A stretch of DNA of 64,000 nt. It comes from Actinomyces oris. Its GTDB lineage: Bacteria; Actinomycetota; Actinomycetes; Actinomycetales; Actinomycetaceae. The stretch covers positions 1 to 64,000 of the forward strand of contig NZ_MSKS01000013.1 of assembly GCF_001937445.1 (NCBI RefSeq), in the 5' to 3' direction. Position numbers and translations under genes: made by a program. Every line of letters begins with the position of its first letter. The stretch's first letter is position 1. Of the stretch, positions 45,308 to 53,935 are shown piece after piece. Under the pieces are notes generated by a model. That model worked only from the letters and a program-made list of their open reading frames with translations, was not told the origin of the DNA and searched no databases.

Positions 45308-45462
45308 GGGACTCCCCTGGTTGACAGCGGGTGGAGGCGGCCAGGAGAAGGGGTGTGCCTGCGACCACTGCTTCCGCTCCGTCGTATCGATTTTCATATC
45401 ATTATGGCCGACGAGTGCGTCCCGCGCTTGACATTGAAGAGTATATCGGTTTTTCTGGTAGC

Positions 45463-45478
45463 ACTGGTCCAGACGTGT
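45463..45478 (+). promoter_or_regulatory. DasR/NagR-like operator candidate upstream of EIIC
   Basis: ACTGGTCCAGACGTGT: the left half-site ACTGGTC and the AGAC core match the DasR-site consensus, while the right half is degenerate. It stands in the gap between the divergent GntR and EIIC genes, 90 bases before the EIIC ATG. Confidence 0.5.
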
Positions 45479-45567
45479 TCGGTGTCGATCCGTCCCGACT
45501 ACCACCGTCACGGTGGCTATCTCTGACGCGGCAGTGCAGCCGCGCGATCCTGAACTGGAGAACACTC

Positions 45568-47026
45568 ATGTCAGACAAGAAGAAGACGGGCGGCGCCTTC
45601 GCCCTTGCTCAGCGTCTGGGGAGATCCCTGATGCTGCCCATTGCCACGCTTCCGGCGGCGGGTCTGCTGCTGCGTCTGGGGCAGGCGGACATGCTGGGGG
45701 CCGAGGGGCTCGCCTCGAAGCTGTCCTGGTTGCAGCCTGTCGCAGACATCTTCGCCGCGGCCGGTGGAGCGGTCTTCGATAACCTGCCCCTCATCTTCGC
45801 CGTCGGCGTCGCCGTGGGTTTCGCCAAGAAGGCCGACGGCTCCACCGGAGTGGCCGCACTGTTCGGCTTCCTCGTCTACCGGGCAGTCACCTGGACCATG
45901 TCCCCCATCATCATGGGCGAGCCCGCACCCCTGAGCAAGGAGGCCCTGGACTGCCTCCACTCCTTCGATCCCGCCAAGGGTGAGATCGCACAGGTCGGCC
46001 CCTGGAACCAGGGAATCAAGCTCTGTGACATCCCCACCCAGACGCCCATCAACTACGGGGTCCTGGGCGGTATCGTCATCGGCATCGTCGCCGCTCTGCT
46101 CTGGCAGCGCTACTACCGCGTCAAGCTGCCCGACTGGCTGGCTTTCTTCGGCGGACGCCGCTTCGTCCCCATCGTCACCTCCGGCGCCGCGCTTGTCATC
46201 GCCCTGGTCATGTCGGCGCTCTACCCGGCCTTCAACTGGCTCATCAACGAACAGCTCGGCGGCTGGCTCATCAATGCCGGGAACTCCAAGGGCATCGCCG
46301 GCGCCCTGGCGGTCTTCGTCTTCGGTACCGTCAACCGGCTGCTCATCCCCTTCGGTCTGCACCACCTGCTCAACTCCGTGCCCTTCCGTGCCCTGGTTCC
46401 AGCTCGGCTCCTGCCAGACGGCCTCGGGCGGTACTGCGCACGGTGACCTCACCTGCTTCTTCCAGGGCGTGGACGGCTCGAACTCGTGGACCGGGGGCTT
46501 CATGACCGGATTCTTCCCGATCATGATGTTCGCGCTGCCCGCCGCCGCCCTGGCCATCTGGCACACGGCCAAGCCCGCCAAGCGCAAGGCGACCGGCGCC
46601 CTCATGATCTCGGTGGCCCTGACCGCCTTCATCACCGGCATCACCGAGCCCCTCGAGTACGCCTTCGCCTACGTGGCCTTCCCGATCTACGCCGTCCACG
46701 CGGTGCTGACCGGCTCCTCCCTGGCCGTCGCCAACCTGCTGGGCGCCAAGGACGGCTTCTCCTTCTCCGCCGGCGCGATCGACTACCTGCTCAACTTCGG
46801 CAAGTCCGCCGAGCTCTCCGGTGGGGTGGTGCGTGGCCCGCTCATGATCCTCATCATGGGGCTGGTCTACGCCGTCATCTACTACTTCCTCTTCAGGTTC
46901 CTCATCGTCAAGTTCGACTTCAAGACCCCCGGGCGCGAGGACGACGACGTCGACGCCTTCGCCGCTGCGCAGGCCGCCGCCGCCAAGTCCACGGGCAAGA
47001 AGTCTGCGGAGTCATCCCGGCGCTGA
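45568..47026 (+). pseudogene. PTS EIIC (glucose/GlcNAc type), frameshifted by a 10-bp duplication
   Basis: Membrane permease of the glucose superfamily. The first frame gives LGRSLMLPIATLPAAGLLLRLG, FDNLPLIFAVGVAVGFAKKADG and IPFGLHHLLNSVPF, then runs into a stop near 46446. The second frame resumes WFQLGS, HGDLTCFFQG and ITGITEPLEYAFAYVAF (the sugar-site Glu region) to 47026. The cause is visible: TCCGTGCCCT occurs twice in tandem at 46375-46384 and 46385-46394. With one copy the protein reads LLNSVPWFQLGS without a break, giving about 482 aa. ATG 45568 is in the leader-proximal position expected. Confidence 0.9.
46375..46394 (+). repeat. Exact 10-bp tandem duplication that breaks EIIC
   Basis: TCCGTGCCCT at 46375-46384 is repeated at 46385-46394 with no mismatch. 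Ten extra bases shift the frame by one. It is a typical product of slipped-strand synthesis and could revert by loss of one unit. Confidence 0.95.
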
Positions 47027-47064
47027 GCGATGCCGGTGCCGGGATGTCGGGGCCGGCACCTCAC

Positions 47065-47103
47065 GAGCTGGGGCCGAGCGCGTCATGCGCTCGGCCCCAG
47101 CTC
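47065..47103. terminator. Bidirectional terminator between EIIC and pepN
   Basis: GAGCTGGGGCCGAGCGC (47065-47081), loop GTCAT, then its exact complement (47087-47103). Perfect 17-bp stem between convergent genes. Confidence 0.9.
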
Positions 47104-47146
47104 ATTGCCTCATCCTGAGCCCGCTGAGGGCCGCAGTGCGGCGCGG

Positions 47147-49747
47147 CTACTGCCTGCTCTGGCTCTCAGCGGCCTGCGCCCTGGCCACGCGCAGCGTGTC
47201 ATCGAGGTTCTCGCGCACGATCCGTCGCAGTGCGGCCGGGGCCTGGGCGTGGGACTCCAACCAGCCCCTCAGGGCGGCGGCCGGGTCATCAGCGCCCTTC
47301 AGGCCCACCGTGGCGCAGGACCACAGCCCCGTCAGCAGGTTCTCGGCCATGTGGAAGGTGCGTGAGGACCACACCGAGTCGATGGCCTCCACATACGCCC
47401 CCACGAAGGGAGCCAACAGCTCGGGGCGGCGCTCGACATTGGTCAGGCCCCGCAGGACGCGCACCTGGGTCTCATTGGGCATGGAGGCGTCGTCGACGAG
47501 GGCCCGCCAGGTGACCCGCTTGGCCTCCGGGGTCGGAATCGATGCGCGGGCCTCCGCGGCGCGCTCACGTCCTGTGGTGGTGCGGTCCCGGGCCTCCTCG
47601 GTGCGGATCTGCTCCTCCCCGCTGCGGCCGGCGGCCACCAGACCGATCAGCAGGTCCCAGCGCAGGTCCTGGTCGATGTCGAGTCCGCCAAGAGTCTGGC
47701 TCCCCTCCAGAAGACCGGTGACGACGTCGAGCTGCTCATCGGTGACGGCGTGAGCGGCCAGCGCCCGAACCAGCTGGAGCTGCTTGTCGCCTCCGGCCTG
47801 GGCCGCCCGAGCCAGCTCCAGCAGCCGGTCGGCCGTTCCCGGAGCCAGATCCCGGCGCACGGCCGGGGGCAGGAAACCCGACAGGCAGGTCGTGACGCGC
47901 CCCAGCAGCCCCTGGACGACCGAGGAGTGCTCCTCCACGCCCAGTGCCCGCAGCGCCGCGTCGAGGAATCGGGAGGCGGCGAGCTCGCCGTCGCGCACCA
48001 TGTCCCAGGCCGAGGCCAGGACGATCGAGCGCGGCAGGGACTCGGTGAAGGACTCGATGTGCTCGAGCCCGAAGGACAGTGAGTCCTCATCGAGACGGAC
48101 CTTGGCATAGGTGAGGTCGTCGTCGTTGAGGACGAGGACATCCGCCCGCTTGGCGCCGACCAGCTCAGGCACCTCGGTCAGCTCACCGTCGACGTCGAGC
48201 TCGATGCGGTTGGTGCGCTCCAGGCTCGCCTTCGTGCCCTGGCCGGTCAGGGTGTAGCAGCCGATCACCACCCGGTGCGGGCGCAGCGAGGCCGGTGAGT
48301 CGGCGGGGATCTCCTGAAGGACGGTGGCCCGGGTGATGAGGCCGTCGGCGTCGGTGGCCAGCTGCGTGCGCAGGGTCGTCACGCCGGCCTCCTGGAGCCA
48401 CAGGCGGGTCCAGGTACTCAGGTCGCGTCCCGAGACCGCCTCCAGCTCACGGAGCAGGTCGCTCAGCTCGGCGTTGGCGTAGGCGTGCGCCGCCAGGTAG
48501 CGCTGGATGCCGGCGAAGAAGTTCTCCCTGCCCACGTAGCCCACGAGCGCGGCCAGGACCGAGGCCCCCTTGGCGTAGGTGATGCCGTCGAAGTTGACCT
48601 CGACGTCGTGAAGGTCGTGGATCTCCGCGGCCACGGGGTGGGTGGAGGACAGCTGGTCCTGGTTGTAGGCCCACCCCTTCTCCAGGGTCTGGAAGGTTGT
48701 CCAGGCCTGGTTCCAGCGGGTGATCTCGGCGGTGGCCAGAGTGGAGGTGTACTCGGCGAAGGACTCGTTGAGCCACAGGTCGTTCCACCAGGTCATGGTG
48801 ACCATGTCCCCGAACCACATGTGGGCCAGCTCGTGCAGGATCGTCACGGCGCGCCGCTCCACGCGGGCCTCGACGGGCCTGGAACGGAAGATGTAGTCGT
48901 CACGGTGGGTGACGCAGCCGGCGTTCTCCATCGCTCCGGCGTTGAACTCGGGGACGAAGACCTGGTCATACTTGGTGAAGGCGTAGGGGGTGGCGAACAG
49001 GTCCTCGTAGTAGGCGAAGCCCCGTTTGGTCAGGTCCAGGATCTCTTCTGAGTCCATGTGCTCGACCAGGCTCTTACGGCAGTAGACCCCCAGTGGCACG
49101 CTGCGTCCGTCGTCGGCCACGTACTCGTCGGTCGCACCGACGTAAGGCCCGGCGACGATGGCCGTAACGTAGGAGCTCATCGGCTCGGTGGGGGCGAAGA
49201 CGAAGGTGTGGGCGTCTCCTGAGCCGTCGGAGGCCTCGGCGGGAACCGGCTCAGAAGTGGGGGAGTTGGACAGCACCGTCCAGCTCGACGGCGCGGTGAC
49301 CGTGAAGGTGAAGGAGGCCTTGAGATCGGGCTGCTCGAAGACCGCGAATACCCGCCGGGAGTCGGGGACCTCGAACTGGCTGTAGAGATAGGTCTCGCCG
49401 TCGGCCGGGTCGGTGAAGCGGTGCAGCCCCTCTCCGGTGTGCATGTAGGCGCAGTCGGCGACGACGACCAGCTCATTGTCCGCGGCCAGATCCTTTAACG
49501 CGATGCGCGAGTCCGTGTAAACCTCGGCGGGGTCAAGCGGGAGCCCGTTGAGGGTGATGGAGTGGACCGTCGGTGCGACGAGGTCGATGAAGGCGGAGGA
49601 ACCCGGTGTGGCCGTGAAGCGTGCCGTGGTGGTGGAGCCGAAGACCGTCTCACCGCGCGTGAGGTCGAGGACGACGTCGTAGCTCTGGGTCTGTACGGTT
49701 GCGCTGCGCTCGGCGGCCTCAAGGCGAGTCAGGTTCTGACCGGGCAT
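47147..49747 (-). CDS. pepN: Aminopeptidase N (M1 family)
   Basis: 866 aa zinc aminopeptidase removing N-terminal residues from peptides. Substrate motif GAMEN (in FNAGAMENAG) comes first, then the zinc site HELAHMWFGD...WLNESFAEY (HExxHx18E, about residue 305), and a catalytic Tyr region (YAKGASVLAAL). The C-terminal ~400 residues form the ERAP1-like helical domain. No signal peptide, so it is cytoplasmic, as for other actinobacterial PepN. ATG follows CAGGAG. Confidence 0.97.
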   Translation of the reverse strand: MPGQNLTRLEAAERSATVQTQSYDVVLDLTRGETVFGSTTTARFTATPGSSAFIDLVAPTVHSITLNGLPLDPAEVYTDSRIALKDLAADNELVVVADCAYMHTGEGLHRFTDPADGETYLYSQFEVPDSRRVFAVFEQPDLKASFTFTVTAPSSWTVLSNSPTSEPVPAEASDGSGDAHTFVFAPTEPMSSYVTAIVAGPYVGATDEYVADDGRSVPLGVYCRKSLVEHMDSEEILDLTKRGFAYYEDLFATPYAFTKYDQVFVPEFNAGAMENAGCVTHRDDYIFRSRPVEARVERRAVTILHELAHMWFGDMVTMTWWNDLWLNESFAEYTSTLATAEITRWNQAWTTFQTLEKGWAYNQDQLSSTHPVAAEIHDLHDVEVNFDGITYAKGASVLAALVGYVGRENFFAGIQRYLAAHAYANAELSDLLRELEAVSGRDLSTWTRLWLQEAGVTTLRTQLATDADGLITRATVLQEIPADSPASLRPHRVVIGCYTLTGQGTKASLERTNRIELDVDGELTEVPELVGAKRADVLVLNDDDLTYAKVRLDEDSLSFGLEHIESFTESLPRSIVLASAWDMVRDGELAASRFLDAALRALGVEEHSSVVQGLLGRVTTCLSGFLPPAVRRDLAPGTADRLLELARAAQAGGDKQLQLVRALAAHAVTDEQLDVVTGLLEGSQTLGGLDIDQDLRWDLLIGLVAAGRSGEEQIRTEEARDRTTTGRERAAEARASIPTPEAKRVTWRALVDDASMPNETQVRVLRGLTNVERRPELLAPFVGAYVEAIDSVWSSRTFHMAENLLTGLWSCATVGLKGADDPAAALRGWLESHAQAPAALRRIVRENLDDTLRVARAQAAESQSRQ

Positions 49748-49849
49748 AAGAACTCCTGTCTGAGAGGGATGCGCTGCCCAATGAGGGTGCGCCGGGTGAT
49801 TGTCTCACCTTCGGATCGACACCGGCAGTGCCTGAAGCGCCGCACAACG

Positions 49850-49888
49850 GCGCCGGGGGACGACACATCGCGTGTCGTCCCCCGGCGC
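49850..49888. terminator. Hairpin after the larger LAxTG protein gene
   Basis: GCGCCGGGGGACGACAC (49850-49866), loop ATCGC, perfect complement 49872-49888. Lies 53 bases past the stop of the minus-strand surface-protein gene. Confidence 0.9.
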
Positions 49889-49940
49889 AGAGGCTGTTCC
49901 CGCGGCTTGGGGAACGTCAGCGGATCAGGTCACAACCGGT

Positions 49941-51278
49941 TCAGGCCTTGTTGCGCCGACGCACCACCAGGGCAGCGCCTCCGGCTACGACCAGGAATGC
50001 GGCGATTCCGCCGAAGACCATGCCGTTGGCACCGGTGTGGGCCAGAGACTCGTCGCTGTCCTTGGCGGTCTCGCCGCCGGCCCGGTTGTCCGAGGAGGAC
50101 TCCTTGGCGTTCGAACTCAGGTTGCTGCCCTTGTCGGCCCCGGCCTTGTTGTCGCCGGCGTTGGCCTGCTTGTCGCCACCGGTCTGCTTGTTTCCGGCGT
50201 TGGCGTTGCTGTTGCTTCCGCCGTTGTTGCCGCCACCGTTGTTCTCGTTGGCCTTCTGCTCGGTGGTCTTCTGCTCGGTGGTCTTGTCGCCTCCGGCCTG
50301 CTTGTCGCTACCGCCCTTGTTCTCGGTGGTCTTCTGCTCGGTGGTCTTGTCACCGCCGTTGTTCTCGGTGGTCTCGGTCTCTGTGGTGGAGCGCTCGGTG
50401 CTCTCGACGGTGAAGGTGTGGTGGGAGACCGTGGTGACGGTCTGGCTGGTGGCCGTCTCGCTGTGGTGGGAGCCGGTCAGGACCAGGACGTACTCCCCGT
50501 CGGGGGCGTCAGCGGGAGCGGGCAGGCTGCCCGTGAGGTTGCCGTTGGCGTCAACCGTCAGCTCTCCGAGGGTGTAGCAGATGCTGGAGTCGCTCTTGCT
50601 CTTGAGGAGAACAGTGACTCTCTCGCTGGCATAGAAGCCCTGGGCGTTGAAGGTGAAGGTCTGGGACTGGCTCTCCGCGCGGGCGGAGACCTCATAGGAG
50701 CCGGAGATGCGTGTGTCGTCGAAGTAGATCTGCGTCTGCTGCTGCTTGGTCACCTGGGCCGTCTCAGTCTTGTCGCCGTAGGTCATGCAGCCGGCGCCAA
50801 TGGTCCACCCGTCAGTAGTGGTGGCCGTGGTCGAGCCGATGGACTTGATGAGCGCAGCCAGGTCGAGGTTTGACGTCCAGCTGCCGTCCGCAGCCGCCTT
50901 GGTCTTGACGACGTCGGACACGGTGCCGTCCGGTGCGTACAGCGCGATGCCGACGGTGGCCTGCTTCCCGGTGCAGCCGGTTCCCGAGACGGTGAAGGAC
51001 GTGTTGGTGCTGGCCGACACGAAGGTCTTCTCCTGGGTGATCTTGAAGCTGCTGCCCTCACTGGTCTTGCCGGGGGTGGGGGTGGCCTTGCTGGTCTTGC
51101 CGGGAGCCGGGGTGGGCTGAGCAGGGCTGCCGGGGGGTGTAGTCGCCTCGGCGGTGCTGCTGGGGGTGCTCGGGCTGTTGCTGTTGGAGCTGTTGGCGAG
51201 AACAGGGGAGGCAATGAGCGAGGCTCCGGTCATTGCGGCCACCGCGCTGGCTGTGGCCAAGGGACGTCCAAGACGCAT
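49941..51278 (-). CDS. LAxTG-anchored surface protein with Thr/Asn/Glu-rich stalk
   Basis: 445 aa. Signal peptide RLGRPLATASAVAAMTGASL with cleavage near VLA-NS. Then a Ser/Thr/Pro-rich stretch and a globular domain with FTVSGTGCTGKQATVGIALY and TIGAGCMTYGD (likely a disulfide pair). A low-complexity stalk (DKTTEQKTTE, NNGGGNNGGSNSN) leads to the sorting signal LAHTGANG (about residue 412), a hydrophobic helix and RRRNKA. LAxTG signals are used by class E-type sortases of high-GC actinobacteria; no sortase gene is in the window. The N-terminal part is paralogous to the gene at 52765. ATG follows CTAGGAGG. Confidence 0.92.
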   Translation of the reverse strand: MRLGRPLATASAVAAMTGASLIASPVLANSSNSNSPSTPSSTAEATTPPGSPAQPTPAPGKTSKATPTPGKTSEGSSFKITQEKTFVSASTNTSFTVSGTGCTGKQATVGIALYAPDGTVSDVVKTKAAADGSWTSNLDLAALIKSIGSTTATTTDGWTIGAGCMTYGDKTETAQVTKQQQTQIYFDDTRISGSYEVSARAESQSQTFTFNAQGFYASERVTVLLKSKSDSSICYTLGELTVDANGNLTGSLPAPADAPDGEYVLVLTGSHHSETATSQTVTTVSHHTFTVESTERSTTETETTENNGGDKTTEQKTTENKGGSDKQAGGDKTTEQKTTEQKANENNGGGNNGGSNSNANAGNKQTGGDKQANAGDNKAGADKGSNLSSNAKESSSDNRAGGETAKDSDESLAHTGANGMVFGGIAAFLVVAGGAALVVRRRNKA

Positions 51279-51503
51279 GTGTCCTCCTAGGTCTGACGAG
51301 GGGAACGATGGCTGTCGGCGATCCGATTCTTCGTCGACTCGTTATCTACCGTAACGATGAATAGGGCGAGGGCGTGGGTCTCTGAAGTGATACCAGACAC
51401 ATGTGCAGGTGTCCTCTCTCACGTGAAAAAATGGGGTGTTGAGCGAGGACGGCGACGAAAGGCTGATACGGCGGGGAAGGCTCGCAGTCTCGAAGGTTAG
51501 CGA

Positions 51504-52607
51504 CTAGGAGCCTGCTGGCCGACAGGTTTTGGGGCTGTACCCATAGCGGGCCAGCAGGTCACGCGACTCCTGGTTGGGTGAGACGATGATCGACTCGTCC
51601 CGAGGTCCTGTCGGAAGGTCGACGATGGTCGTGGCTCCGGCCCGCCCGGCTTTCGAGGCACTGCGTCCCAGTGCGGCCAGGTCGCTGAGCCCGGTACCTG
51701 AGTCCAGGGTGATGTTCCCGGCCACGGTGTGTGCCAGCTGATGGAGTGAGACGGGGTTACTGGCCTTCTGCCCGATGGCGGACAGCACGGCCTGCATGAC
51801 GGTGGCCGTGGACTGGCTGCGGCGTTGGGCGCCATCGGCCTGGCTCATGGCCACCCATCTGCCGTCGCGCAGGATCTCCGGATGCCGTGAGCGGACGAGG
51901 GCCAGGGCGTCGATCCCGCTGAGCCGGTGGTGGCCGGCGGAGGTGAGGTTCAGCCCGGTGTAGGCGTCCCGAACCGGCTCGGGGACGTCCACCTCGATGC
52001 CTCCCAAGGAGTCGATGATGGTGGCGAACTGAGCCATGTCGATGGTCACCAGATGCGAGGTGGGGATTCCCAGGCCCGTGCACAGGGCGTTGACCGTGTT
52101 CTGCGGTCCCGGGACGTAGGTGGTGGCCAGGCGGTCCAGTTCCCTTCCCTTGCTGTTGATGGTCAGGTCCCGGGGCAGGTTGATGACGGTGAGTCCCTCC
52201 TGGGAGGGGCGTACCAGGGCGATGACGTCGGCGCGGGAGCCCTCCACCTCCTGAGTGGTTCCGTAGCGGTTCTGGTCTCCCGGCACGGTGGCGCGCGAGT
52301 CGGTCCCCAGGATCAGCCAAGTCTCGCCCGCCGTCGGGGAGGACGTGGAGGGCATGGCGATATCGACGCGCGCGGGGCGATGAACCAGGACGGCCACATC
52401 GGTTCCTAGTGCCAGAGCGGTCGTCATGACCGCGGCGCTCAGGCCGACGACGATTCTGCGTCGCCTCGACCAGCGCTTGATGCTTGTGCCTGTCCGACGT
52501 CGACGACCTCGCTGAGGCGGAGGGGAAGCGGCGTCGGGGAAGTCCCCGGTGGCGTCCGAGGCCTCCGAGGGGGCTGCGCTGTGCTCGTCGTGGGAGGTGG
52601 AGTCCAT
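51504..52607 (-). CDS. LCP (LytR-CpsA-Psr) family cell-wall glycopolymer ligase
   Basis: About 367 aa. Disordered N-terminus, Arg-rich stop-transfer (SIKRWSRRRR), one membrane helix (residues ~52-75), then the extracytoplasmic LCP domain: WLILGTDSRA, SRADVIALVRPS, TVINLPRDLTI, MAQFATIIDSLGGIEVDVPEPVRD, LSGIDALALVRSRH. These Asp/Arg residues bind the polyprenyl-pyrophosphate substrate. LCP enzymes attach teichoic-acid-like polymers or glycans to peptidoglycan or to surface proteins (as shown for Actinomyces GspA, recalled). ATG 52607 is chosen; the frame extends to a TTG at 52688. It sits between two LAxTG genes. Confidence 0.9.
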   Translation of the reverse strand: MDSTSHDEHSAAPSEASDATGDFPDAASPPPQRGRRRRTGTSIKRWSRRRRIVVGLSAAVMTTALALGTDVAVLVHRPARVDIAMPSTSSPTAGETWLILGTDSRATVPGDQNRYGTTQEVEGSRADVIALVRPSQEGLTVINLPRDLTINSKGRELDRLATTYVPGPQNTVNALCTGLGIPTSHLVTIDMAQFATIIDSLGGIEVDVPEPVRDAYTGLNLTSAGHHRLSGIDALALVRSRHPEILRDGRWVAMSQADGAQRRSQSTATVMQAVLSAIGQKASNPVSLHQLAHTVAGNITLDSGTGLSDLAALGRSASKAGRAGATTIVDLPTGPRDESIIVSPNQESRDLLARYGYSPKTCRPAGS

Positions 52608-52690
52608 GGTCTCAGTGTCCGCTTCGGGGCAGTGCTGTGCCGTCAGGCGCGAACGTGCGCGCCGCATGAGGGCTGCGGGATGGGACAAGG

Positions 52691-52732
52691 CCGCCGGGGA
52701 GACGGCACGCGGTGGTGCTGTCTCCCCGGCGG
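52691..52732 (-). terminator. Hairpin after the smaller LAxTG protein gene
   Basis: CCGCCGGGGAGACGGCAC (52691-52708), 6-base loop, GTGCTGTCTCCCCGGCGG (52715-52732): 18 pairs with one G-T. Lies 33 bases past the stop of the 52765 gene and before the LCP gene, so the LCP gene has its own promoter or depends on read-through. Confidence 0.85.
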
Positions 52733-52764
52733 GACATGTTCCCAGTCAGACTGGAAGGAGGCGA

Positions 52765-53727
52765 TCAGGCCTTGCGGCGACGCACGACGAGGACGCCGCC
52801 ACCGATGGCCACGAGGGCCGCGGCGATGCCGCCGAAGAGCAGGCCGTTGGCACCGGTCTTGGCCAGGGGCTTGCCCGAGGTGGGGGCCGCCGGGGTGGCG
52901 TTGGTGCTGGCCGGGACGTTCACGCTGCCGTTGTTGGCGGGAGCGGTCGGGTTGGCGGTGGCGCCACCGTTGTCGCCGATGCCGTTGTCACCGTCAGCCA
53001 CAAGGCTGAGGGAGCCACCCTTGATCACGACGGTCTTGTTGGAGCTGCCGCCCTCGCCGTAGCGGGCGCCCTCGATGGTCAGCGTGTACTCGCCGTCAGG
53101 CACGTCCGAGGGGGCCGGCAGCTCACCCGTGACATTGCCGTTGGCGTCAGCCTTCAGCTTGCCGACGGTGTAGGTCTTGGAGGGGTCGTTCTTGCTGACC
53201 AGGGTGAGGGTGACCTCCTCGTTGGGGGAGAAGCCCTTGACGTTCACCGTGATCTTCTGAGCGCCGTTCTGGTCGGTGGTGACCTCGTAGGTACCCTCCA
53301 CCTTGGTGTCGTCGAAGGCGATGGCCTCCTGAACCTGGCCCTTCGCCTCGCCGTAGGCGACGCAGCCGGCTCCGATGGACCAGCCGTCGGCCGAGCCGTC
53401 CGTCTTGGCCTCAACACCGGTGGACTTGACCAGCTCGGGGATGTTCAGGGCGGTGGACCAGTTGCCCTCGGCGTCGGGGGTGGCCGTCACGACGGTGGAC
53501 ATATCACCCTTAGGGCTGTAGAGGGCGATACCGACTGCCGCGTCCTTGCCGGTGCAGCCGGTTCCCGACACCGTGAAGGCGGGGTCCGAGGGGCTGACGA
53601 TGTTCTGCTGGTCCTCGGCGAACTTGAAGGCGAGAGAGTTGTCAGCCAGCGCGGGGGAGGCGGCGAGGGAGGCGCCGATGGCAGCGGTCATCACGCTTGC
53701 GGCGGCCAGGGGGCGTCCGAGACGCAT
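52765..53727 (-). CDS. LAxTG-anchored surface protein, smaller paralogue
   Basis: 320 aa. Signal peptide begins MRLGRPLAAASVMTAA, nearly the same as its paralogue, with cleavage near ALA-DN. The globular domain carries FTVSGTGCTGKDAAVGIALY, WSIGAGCVAYGE and ELPAPSDVPDGEYTLTI, aligned with the 49941 gene. The stalk is short and Asn/Pro/Ala-rich. The sorting signal is LAKTGANG (about residue 288) with a hydrophobic helix and RRRKA. ATG follows TAGGAGTACTC, and the upstream sequence resembles that of the paralogue. Confidence 0.92.
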   Translation of the reverse strand: MRLGRPLAAASVMTAAIGASLAASPALADNSLAFKFAEDQQNIVSPSDPAFTVSGTGCTGKDAAVGIALYSPKGDMSTVVTATPDAEGNWSTALNIPELVKSTGVEAKTDGSADGWSIGAGCVAYGEAKGQVQEAIAFDDTKVEGTYEVTTDQNGAQKITVNVKGFSPNEEVTLTLVSKNDPSKTYTVGKLKADANGNVTGELPAPSDVPDGEYTLTIEGARYGEGGSSNKTVVIKGGSLSLVADGDNGIGDNGGATANPTAPANNGSVNVPASTNATPAAPTSGKPLAKTGANGLLFGGIAAALVAIGGGVLVVRRRKA

Positions 53728-53935
53728 GAGTACTCCTAGATAGATATGAGGGGGATGGGTGGCAACCGGTGAGTCGGGGTATCACCGCGTTGCGCCCACC
53801 TTAGCGCTCCCCGGGGCGAGGTTCCACGATTTTTTGTAGATGAGGTATCGACCTCAGTGGTGGGTAGTTGTGGATTCGTCTAACTGGGGCAACGAGTTTT
53901 GGTTGCTTGAGCTTGATTCCGAGCATCCGGGCCAT

